Position numbers and translations under genes: made by a program. The notes under the pieces are model-generated. The model did no database searches. It saw only the letters and a list, made by a program, of their open reading frames with translations, and was not told the origin of the DNA. From an uncultured Tessaracoccus sp. (GTDB lineage Bacteria > Actinomycetota > Actinomycetes > Propionibacteriales > Propionibacteriaceae): DNA of 7,182 bases. Of the stretch, positions 1 to 4,633 are shown one piece after another (position 1 is the stretch's first letter; the number at the start of each line of letters is the position of its first letter). Where the stretch lies: contig NZ_CAMYPD010000076.1 of the NCBI RefSeq assembly GCF_947286155.1, positions 1 through 7,182 on the forward strand. The letters are read 5' to 3'.

Positions 1-1
1 G

Positions 2-286
2 GTGCACCTGAACGTGCCTGCGGTGGAGCTGCATCGTCGGCTTGCGGCGAGAAATGCCGGCCCTCGCGGGCCGCACCAGGTGGTCGTCGCTCTTGAACAG
101 CTCGACAAGTGGATCGCGACGTTCGAGGCGCCCGCCGACGACGAGGGCGCGGTGCGGGTTACCGCGGCGGAGCTAACCCAATATCCACACGCGTTTGCTG
201 AAATCGGCGAAATCGGCGCAGATCGTGAAACGCAAGTGAATATTGGGTTAGGTCAGGCTTCGTCCCCGTCCCCATCCCAATCCTGA
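2..286 (+). CDS. C-terminal end of a probable AAA_33-type P-loop kinase/ATPase (partial at 5' edge)
   Basis: The frame is open from the left edge, so the true start and the Walker A motif lie outside the window; the GTG at position 2 is probably internal. Visible residues begin HLNVPAVELHRRLAARNAG, then a tryptophan-containing helix and FEAPADDEG. The pattern 'hydrophobic-x-VP-x-x-x-L-x-x-R-x-x-x-RN' followed by 'F-E-x-P' is what I recall from the C-terminal half of small P-loop phosphotransferases/ATPases of the AAA_33 type, where the arginine helix forms the lid over the nucleotide. The substrate cannot be named. The last ~37 codons read through a long palindrome (173-251), and the stop overlaps the 3' end of the convergent hydrolase by 34 bp. 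Those residues look unlike the rest and may be an added tail. Family assignment is by motif memory only. Confidence 0.55.
   Translation: MHLNVPAVELHRRLAARNAGPRGPHQVVVALEQLDKWIATFEAPADDEGAVRVTAAELTQYPHAFAEIGEIGADRETQVNIGLGQASSPSPSQS
173..251. repeat. 79-bp imperfect palindrome at a convergent gene junction
   Basis: The outer arms are perfect: CTAACCCAATAT (173-184) pairs with ATATTGGGTTAG (240-251). Pairing continues inward as CAC/GTG (186-188 with 236-238) and GCGTTT/AAACGC (191-196 with 228-233). That gives 21 of 24 positions paired, with mismatches only at 185/239, 189/235 and 190/234, around a 31-nt loop (197-227). The loop holds two exact tandem copies of GAAATCGGC (200-208 and 209-217). 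The element is visibly more A/T-rich than its surroundings. It starts 2 nt after the stop of the minus-strand hydrolase, so it could be its terminator, but no U-tract follows on either strand. A REP/MITE-like repeat is the main alternative. No target-site duplication is visible. Confidence 0.75.
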
Positions 287-1668
287 ACCGGATCGCTCAG
301 CAGCACCTTCTCGCCCATTGCGGCGACGACGGTCATGATGCCCAGCTCATCCTCAACCCGAGCTTCGAGCGCCTCGGCCGCGGCCGGCTCGCCGTGGGTG
401 AGGAAGATGGTTTCCGGCTTGGGATCGAGCGCAGCCAACCAGCTCACTAACTCGGAGGCGTCGGCGTGCCCGGAGAACTCCCGGTCTTGCAGCACCTCCG
501 CCCGACGCGGCACGTGCCGGCCGAAGATCTTCACGTGGCGGGCGCCGTCGATGAGTGCCCGCCCACGGGTGCCCTCGGCCTGGAAGCCGGTGAGGATGAC
601 CGAGTTCTTGGGGTCGGGGAGGAGCTGCTCCAGGTGCGAGAGCACGCGGCCGCCCTCAAGCATGCCGGAGCTAGAGATGATGATGCGCGGATCGCGGCGG
701 CGGCGCGCCTTCTTCGACTGCTGCGCAGTGCGGGCCTCGACGAAGTGCTTGCTGGCAATGAAATCGCTCAGCTGCACCTCGTCGCGAAACTCGTCGGACA
801 TGTCGCGGTACACGTCGAGCGCCTTCATACTCATGGGCCCATCGACGATGATCGGAACCTCCGGGATGCGACCCTCGGCCTGCATGTGCGTGAGCGCATA
901 CATCACGGACTGCGTGCGGTCGATGGCGAAGGCCGGGATGAGCACCGCTCCACCACGTTCGATGGTGCGGGTGATGGCGTCGGCCATCACTTCGTGGGGG
1001 ACGTCCGGCTCGGCGTGTTCGCGGTCGCCGTACGTGGATTCGCACAGCACGAAGCGTGCGCCCGGCGGGGTGTCGCGGGCGCGAAGCAGCTTATGCTCAG
1101 GACGCCCGACGTCGCCGGAGAACAGCACGTCCGTGCCCGCAAACTGCACGTGGATGGATGCGGCTCCCAGCATGTGTGCGGTGCGAGTCCAGCGCGCGGT
1201 GAGACCATCGCCCAGCTCGACATCTTCGTCGAACGGCACCCAGCGCAGCTGCCGGATTGCCCGCTCGGCATCCTCAGTGGTGTAGAGCGGACGAGGATTC
1301 TGGTGCTTGGAGTAGCCGCCCTTCACAGCGTGTTCCGTGGCGAGCTCCTGGAGGTGCGCGGCGTCGCGCATCACGATCTCCGCGAGCTTGGCGGTGGCCT
1401 CGGTGCAACAAATCGACCCGCTGAACCCCTGGTTGACAAGGGCAGGGATGTAGGCGGTGTGATCGGCGTGCGCGTGGGTGACGAGAAGCATCTCCAGGCT
1501 GGCGGCGTCGACGGGGAACTCCTGCCAGTTGAGCCTGCGCAGGTCTTTCTGCCCTTGGAACATGCCGGCATCCACCAGGATGCGCCTGGTGCCTTGCTCG
1601 AGCAGGTACTTCGAGCCGGTGACAGTGCCGGCGGCGCCGAGAAATTGCAGAGTGACAGTTTCAGTCAT
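253..1668 (-). CDS. beta-CASP metallo-beta-lactamase-fold RNase-like hydrolase (CPSF73/Ysh1-related)
   Basis: This is a complete 471-residue protein of the usual size for bacterial MBL-fold proteins with an RNA-specificity domain; it probably acts as a cytoplasmic zinc-dependent nuclease on RNA. Visible metal-site motifs, in order, are HAHADH (residues 65-70), TAHMLG (His165) and FSGDVGR (Asp186). The beta-CASP features follow: ESTYGDR (motif A, Glu210), IPAFAIDRTQ (~244-253), the glycine-rich SSSGMLEGGR (~332-341), FSGHAD (motif B, His401) and LTHGE (motif C, His425). All catalytic positions appear present, so activity is expected, but the RNA substrate is unknown. The start at MTETVTLQFLGAAGTVTGS fits the family's normal N-terminus and has GTGGAG just upstream, at a short 2-nt spacing. 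It is the last gene of a likely minus-strand operon, 57 bp after the SIMPL gene. The C-terminus ends in an acidic tail (DWDGDGDEA). Confidence 0.93.
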   Translation of the reverse strand: MTETVTLQFLGAAGTVTGSKYLLEQGTRRILVDAGMFQGQKDLRRLNWQEFPVDAASLEMLLVTHAHADHTAYIPALVNQGFSGSICCTEATAKLAEIVMRDAAHLQELATEHAVKGGYSKHQNPRPLYTTEDAERAIRQLRWVPFDEDVELGDGLTARWTRTAHMLGAASIHVQFAGTDVLFSGDVGRPEHKLLRARDTPPGARFVLCESTYGDREHAEPDVPHEVMADAITRTIERGGAVLIPAFAIDRTQSVMYALTHMQAEGRIPEVPIIVDGPMSMKALDVYRDMSDEFRDEVQLSDFIASKHFVEARTAQQSKKARRRRDPRIIISSSGMLEGGRVLSHLEQLLPDPKNSVILTGFQAEGTRGRALIDGARHVKIFGRHVPRRAEVLQDREFSGHADASELVSWLAALDPKPETIFLTHGEPAAAEALEARVEDELGIMTVVAAMGEKVLLSDPVQDWDGDGDEA

Positions 1669-1725
1669 GGCTCCACTGTGCCGCAGCCGCGAGCGCTCGT
1701 GTGCGGAATGAGAAAGGTTGCCGGC

Positions 1726-2337
1726 CTACTCCGCGCGGAAGCCGACCATGAGCTCGACGCTCACCTCCACATCGTCGGGGCGCGCCTCGACGGGCTCCGC
1801 CGCGCCCGCGCCGGCGAATGCCACCTGGCGGGTGAAGAACCCTTCCGCACTCGGCAGCGACCCGTCGCGAACCCACTCGACGACGCACCGCGTCGCCCCG
1901 AGCTCCTGAGCGATGCGCTCCGCCTTGGCGCGCGCCTCAGCCAGCGCATCCGCGACGAGACTCTGCTCGGCCTCATCACGCTGCTCAGGCGTGAGGCGCC
2001 ACGAGATATACCCGACGTGCACCCCGCCGGCTGCCCATTCGGCACTCAGGCGGGCCATCTCGGCCGTGTCGCGAAACGTCGCCCGCACCGCACACGACGC
2101 GCGGTGCACCACCCGCTTCGCGTCACTGGACGACCAGCTACTCACCCCGTCGGTATGAAAACGTTCGAGCACGCTCGCGGGAAGCTCGTCGAGCTGCTGA
2201 ATGAGCGCGCCGGCACGCTGCTGCACGTCGGCAACCACGCGTGCTGCGTCGCGGCCCTCGCCCTCGACACTCAGATGCAGCACTGCGAGCTGCGGCGTGT
2301 AGGCGCGCTCTGCTCGTCCGGTAATGGTGATCTCCAT
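1726..2337 (-). CDS. SIMPL-domain (DUF541) protein, apparently cytoplasmic
   Basis: This 203-residue protein starts MEITITGRAERAYTPQLAVL. Supporting features are the opening beta-strand 'ITGRAE' with 'SVEGEG', a central strand 'VHVGYISWRLT' (~106-116), the helix 'ALAEARAKAERIAQELGA' (~131-148), and a C-terminal strand 'VEVSVELMVGF' (~190-200). This is the repeated beta-alpha layout of the SIMPL/BP26 (COG2968) family, which has no settled biochemical activity. Family members are often exported, but this one has no signal peptide or lipobox, so a cytoplasmic location is inferred. The chosen ATG has GAGAGG at 2344-2349, 6 nt upstream. That site contains the stop codon of the preceding mutarotase gene, and only 10 bp separate the two genes, so translational coupling is likely. 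Upstream in-frame methionines would put the start inside the mutarotase gene and were rejected. Confidence 0.85.
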   Translation of the reverse strand: MEITITGRAERAYTPQLAVLHLSVEGEGRDAARVVADVQQRAGALIQQLDELPASVLERFHTDGVSSWSSSDAKRVVHRASCAVRATFRDTAEMARLSAEWAAGGVHVGYISWRLTPEQRDEAEQSLVADALAEARAKAERIAQELGATRCVVEWVRDGSLPSAEGFFTRQVAFAGAGAAEPVEARPDDVEVSVELMVGFRAE

Positions 2338-2347
2338 GGCTGACCTC

Positions 2348-3127
2348 TCAATCCATTGTGATGCGCATGCCCAGCGTGTGCTGCTGCCCAGTGGGAATGG
2401 TGACGGCGTGCTCGCGCACGTTGCCCACCTCGACGCACAGCATGCGGGCCCACTCGTCGCCGTTGAAATCAGCCAGTCCGGCCGCGTACTCCTCGCCGGG
2501 GTTCCACACGACGACATCCTGCGCGCCATGAGCGGTGATGGTGATGGTGCGGTCCGGCAGCACAATGCGCACCGGACCCACGGCCGCGCCGAGGTAGATC
2601 TCGTCGTGCGCGTCAGGCACGACGATGGGGTCGGCGGTGACGCCCTCCACCCGCGCTTCTCCCACGGCACCGACGAGGAAGTAGGTGTGCAGCGCGTCGT
2701 CAACCACGCAATCTTGGGTGGGCGAGGAAATAGTGAGGGCCACGTCGAGGGCCTTCCCGAATGTGGCTTCGTAGCGGTAGGAGAGGTCATGGGGGTAGTC
2801 CGTCGCGCCGGGAACGTGCGCGGTTTCGGGGGCCGTCAGCGACCACGATGCGCGAGTGCCCTCCGGCAGCTCGGTGGCGCCGTCGAATCTCCAGTCCACC
2901 CAGCGCACGAGGCCGTGCTTCGTGGGCTTTCGTACTTCCTCCCTGCCCCAGGCGAACCAGGGCGCGCAGACGGGGATGCCACCGTGGAACTCGGCGTCAG
3001 GGTTCGCGTCGCTGGTGACGAACAGGGCCTCGTGTCCGTCGCGCGGATGCCAGCTGGTGATGGTGGCACCGCGGTCGAGTGCTGCCGCGGTGCAGTGTGC
3101 GTTGGAGAATGCTCGTTGCATGGCCAT
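2348..3127 (-). CDS. D-hexose-6-phosphate mutarotase (aldose-1-epimerase family, YeaD-like)
   Basis: This 259-residue protein matches the glucose-6-phosphate 1-epimerase subfamily (EC 5.1.3.15), which interconverts alpha and beta anomers of hexose 6-phosphates in the cytoplasm. Visible signatures are FHGGIPVCAPWFAWG (~47-61), KHGLVRWVDW (~70-79, with an arginine expected to help bind phosphate), ALHTYFLVG (~145-153; His147 is the likely general acid), VVVWNP (~205-210), and DFNGDEWARMLCVEVGNV (~220-237; Glu233 is the likely general base). Both catalytic residues are present. The N-terminus has two possible ATGs, at 3127 and at 3121 (MAM). The first has a TAGCGT -10-like box 7 nt upstream and would be leaderless; a weak AGGTAG lies ~11 nt upstream. 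It is the first gene of the probable mutarotase-SIMPL-beta-CASP operon and is divergent from the phosphoribosyltransferase gene. Confidence 0.9.
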   Translation of the reverse strand: MAMQRAFSNAHCTAAALDRGATITSWHPRDGHEALFVTSDANPDAEFHGGIPVCAPWFAWGREEVRKPTKHGLVRWVDWRFDGATELPEGTRASWSLTAPETAHVPGATDYPHDLSYRYEATFGKALDVALTISSPTQDCVVDDALHTYFLVGAVGEARVEGVTADPIVVPDAHDEIYLGAAVGPVRIVLPDRTITITAHGAQDVVVWNPGEEYAAGLADFNGDEWARMLCVEVGNVREHAVTIPTGQQHTLGMRITMD

Positions 3128-3134
3128 ACGGAAA

Positions 3135-3140
3135 ACGCTA
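3135..3140 (-). promoter_or_regulatory. Candidate -10 box for the mutarotase operon (leaderless)
   Basis: Read on the minus strand the hexamer is TAGCGT, which fits the TANNNT -10 pattern common in actinobacteria. It ends 7 nt before the first ATG at 3127, so transcription would start at or next to the start codon. No good -35 hexamer is visible; at a 17-bp spacing the -35 position falls inside the palindrome at 3156-3176. This is inferred from position and motif only. Confidence 0.35.
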
Positions 3141-3155
3141 CCTGACTTCGCACTC

Positions 3156-3176
3156 CCGACGCCGAGCCGGCGTCGG
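3156..3176. promoter_or_regulatory. 21-bp perfect-arm palindrome, candidate shared operator between divergent promoters
   Basis: The arms CCGACGCCG (3156-3164) and CGGCGTCGG (3168-3176) are exact reverse complements separated by AGC. The element sits in the 69-bp gap between the divergent mutarotase and phosphoribosyltransferase genes. It covers the expected -35 positions of both candidate promoters (about 3158-3163 minus, 3162-3167 plus). A dimeric repressor or activator binding here could control both directions. High-GC palindromes also arise by chance, and no regulator gene is in view. Confidence 0.45.
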
Positions 3177-3184
3177 TTCTCGAC

Positions 3185-3190
3185 TACCCT
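3185..3190 (+). promoter_or_regulatory. Candidate -10 box for the phosphoribosyltransferase operon (leaderless)
   Basis: TACCCT fits TANNNT and ends 6 nt before the ATG at 3197, so the transcript would begin at the start codon. This agrees with the absence of any Shine-Dalgarno sequence before that ATG (the preceding bases are pyrimidine-rich). The same ten bases, CGACTACCCT, occur upstream of transketolase at 4585-4594. Confidence 0.45.
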
Positions 3191-3196
3191 TTACTC

Positions 3197-3703
3197 ATGG
3201 CTTACCACGCAGATGCGACGGATCTCGGCGACAAGGAAGTGCTCACCTGGCAAGGGTTGGGTGACGCCACCGACGACCTGGCGCGCACCATCGTCGACTC
3301 CGGGTTCCGCCCCGAGATCATCATCGCCGTGGCGCGAGGTGGCATGCTGCTGGCGGGCGGGCTGACGTACGCGCTGGGTGTGAAGCTCACCGATGCCATC
3401 AACGTGGAGTTCTACACCGACGTCAACGCGACGCTGCCCGACCCGGTGCTGCTGGCCCCCATGCTGGACACGAACGCCATCGCCGGCAAGCAGCTGCTTG
3501 TCGTCGACGATGTGGCTGATTCCGGCCGCACCCTCGCGCTGGTTATCAAGCTGCTGCGCGGGTTCGGTGCCGACGTCCGCTCGGCCGTGCTGTACGCCAA
3601 GCCACAGACTGTCGTCCAACCCGAATATGTGTGGCGGCGCACGGACAAGTGGATCGTGTTCCCGTGGTCGGCCAAACCGCCGCTGTTGCCGAGTGTTGAG
3701 TGA
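3197..3703 (+). CDS. Phosphoribosyltransferase-domain protein (COG2236 type)
   Basis: This complete 168-residue protein has a type I phosphoribosyltransferase fold. The PRPP-binding loop is clear: LLVVDDVADSGRT at ~100-112, with the paired acidic residues and the D-S-G-R-T loop. IIIAVARGGMLLAG (~41-54) supplies the preceding strand and pyrophosphate-loop region. The C-terminal 'EYVWRRTDKWIVFPW' (~143-157) is typical of the COG2236 subgroup, which resembles purine/xanthine phosphoribosyltransferases but whose bacterial substrates are often unassigned. A role in base salvage is possible; I would not name a substrate. No ribosome-binding site precedes the ATG, and a TACCCT box lies 6 nt upstream, so a leaderless mRNA is likely. 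Its TGA overlaps the next gene's ATG (TGATG), indicating translational coupling to the secreted protein. Confidence 0.88.
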   Translation: MAYHADATDLGDKEVLTWQGLGDATDDLARTIVDSGFRPEIIIAVARGGMLLAGGLTYALGVKLTDAINVEFYTDVNATLPDPVLLAPMLDTNAIAGKQLLVVDDVADSGRTLALVIKLLRGFGADVRSAVLYAKPQTVVQPEYVWRRTDKWIVFPWSAKPPLLPSVE

Positions 3704-4269
3704 TGCGCAGGCTCACCGCCCTCATCGCGACGGTGCTCCTCGCCCTGACCGCACCCCAGGCGCTGGCCTGCAGCTGCCCCACGCCGCCGTCGATCAACCA
3801 GGCCAAGGATGCGGACGTCGTCGCGCAGGTGCGCATCGACCGCATTGAGACCGCACCTGCCGACGGCACAGTGTTTTACACGCTGACCCCGCTGAAGGTG
3901 TGGAAGGGCGACTTCGATTCCTCGTTCCTGGCGCGCACCGCGGATGCGGTGGACGAGTGCGGCATGCCGAACCTACGGTTACGCACCGAACTGATGCTCA
4001 TCGCCGACCGTGACTCCGACGGCGTCGCCACGCTCGAGGCGTGCTCGGGCAGCGGCACGTACACCTCAGAGCTCGACGAGGCCGTCACCGCGGCGCTCGG
4101 CCCAGGCGCCGCGCCGACGCTAGATCCGGCGTACCCTCCCGGCGAAATCAAGATGGACGGCATCGAGCCCAACCCGATGAATATTGTGCTCATCGGCGGC
4201 ACGCTGCTGGTGCTGCTCGGTGTGGTGGTGGGGATGCTCATCGGGGGCTTCCGCCGCCAGCATCGTTGA
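3703..4269 (+). CDS. Secreted, C-terminally membrane-anchored protein with TIMP/netrin-like CSC amino terminus
   Basis: The protein is 188 residues from the ATG that overlaps the upstream stop (TGATG); a GTG three bases earlier is possible but adds only one residue. Residues 1-22 form a signal peptide (MRR, a hydrophobic stretch, then QALA). Predicted cleavage leaves mature Cys23-Ser-Cys25-Pro. Two further cysteines, Cys86 (DECGMP) and Cys114 (EACSGSG), give four in total, matching the two-disulfide core of the TIMP/NTR-like fold. The body has 'ADVVAQVRIDRIE' and 'LKVWKGDF' as in bacterial CSC-type proteins. A proline/glycine-rich linker (~133-158) leads to a transmembrane helix (~161-182) and a basic cytoplasmic tail (RRQHR). 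The domain should therefore sit outside the membrane. The lipobox is poor (Ala at -3), so lipidation is less likely than ordinary signal peptidase cleavage. Protease inhibition is only a homology-based guess. Confidence 0.75.
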   Translation: MRRLTALIATVLLALTAPQALACSCPTPPSINQAKDADVVAQVRIDRIETAPADGTVFYTLTPLKVWKGDFDSSFLARTADAVDECGMPNLRLRTELMLIADRDSDGVATLEACSGSGTYTSELDEAVTAALGPGAAPTLDPAYPPGEIKMDGIEPNPMNIVLIGGTLLVLLGVVVGMLIGGFRRQHR

Positions 4270-4302
4270 GACGCGTCGCGCTCGCACTGTTGCCCATTTG
4301 CG

Positions 4303-4308
4303 TATGCT
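4303..4308 (+). promoter_or_regulatory. Possible -10 box upstream of the small acidic protein
   Basis: TATGCT lies in the 60-bp gap before the small gene, 21 nt from its ATG, and is followed by a short T-run. No convincing -35 hexamer is present at 16-18 bp. The gene could instead be expressed by readthrough from the phosphoribosyltransferase promoter. Confidence 0.25.
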
Positions 4309-4329
4309 TTTTGTGGAAAGGACACGCCT

Positions 4330-4515
4330 ATGCCTGAGACCCGAACTTTCGACCCTGCCGAGGGCAACGATCTCGCCAAGCTCGTACGCGACGCGATAGG
4401 CGGCGATGTGCGCCCCAACGAGCCGGGCGCCACGCCTAAGGTGCCCGTCGAGGAGGACGCGGACGCGAATGACGGGTCCCCGTCGCTCGTTGACCTACCT
4501 GACCTCGACTTCTGA
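4330..4515 (+). CDS. Small acidic hypothetical protein
   Basis: This is a 61-residue product of unknown function. The start is well supported by GGAAAGGA at 4315-4322, 7 nt before the ATG. The N-terminal third, 'NDLAKLVRDAIGGD' (~13-26), could form one amphipathic helix. The rest is rich in Pro, Asp, Glu, Gly and Ala and is probably disordered, ending in a short hydrophobic/acidic motif, LVDLPDLDF (53-61). I count 15 acidic and 5 basic residues, so it is strongly acidic. There is no signal peptide, membrane segment or cysteine. It lies 60 bp after the membrane protein and 118 bp before transketolase. The clear ribosome-binding site and consistent codon use make it likely real; its role cannot be inferred. 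Confidence 0.65.
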   Translation: MPETRTFDPAEGNDLAKLVRDAIGGDVRPNEPGATPKVPVEEDADANDGSPSLVDLPDLDF

Positions 4516-4588
4516 TCCCTACCCGCCTTCGCAGCCGAACGATGTGGCGCTGGTGAGCCCTGCGCGTCGCTGCTGAGTTGAAGCCGAC

Positions 4589-4594
4589 TACCCT
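4589..4594 (+). promoter_or_regulatory. Candidate -10 box for transketolase
   Basis: TACCCT within CGACTACCCT (4585-4594) repeats the decamer found before the phosphoribosyltransferase gene. A start about 7 nt downstream would leave a leader of roughly 30 nt that contains the Shine-Dalgarno at 4623-4628. No strong -35 is seen. TATTTT at 4611-4616 is an alternative -10. Confidence 0.35.
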
Positions 4595-4622
4595 GGAACC
4601 TGAACAACTGTATTTTCTCGAA

Positions 4623-4628
4623 GAGGAG
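4623..4628 (+). promoter_or_regulatory. Ribosome-binding site fixing the GTG start of transketolase
   Basis: GAGGAG lies 5 nt before the GTG at 4634, a strong and well-spaced site. It supports a non-ATG start for transketolase. The resulting N-terminus (MTLEWTDTDARAVDTARVLA) is the normal short actinobacterial form. Confidence 0.8.
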
Positions 4629-4633
4629 CAACC

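Noticed and set aside
173..253. Integron attC-like site (GTTAGGT at 247-253 fits the R' core GTTRRRY, folded-hairpin layout)
   Set aside because: The opposite R'' box has a mismatch, pairing continues through what should be an unpaired spacer, and no integrase or cassette array is visible.
1690..1699. CGAGCGCTCG palindrome in the gap before the beta-CASP gene
   Set aside because: A 10-bp palindrome is expected by chance in DNA this GC-rich, and it has no clear relation to a promoter.
466..2343. 625-codon plus-strand open frame
   Set aside because: It is antisense to the beta-CASP and SIMPL genes, whose family motifs are unmistakable. Its own product has no recognisable motif and reflects high-GC codon bias.
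2324..3145. 273-codon plus-strand open frame opposite the mutarotase
   Set aside because: The mutarotase frame carries all conserved catalytic motifs; the opposite frame shows none.
4516..4633. Terminator between the small acidic gene and transketolase
   Set aside because: I found no convincing stem-loop in this 118-nt gap, so readthrough into tkt cannot be excluded, but no feature is claimed.
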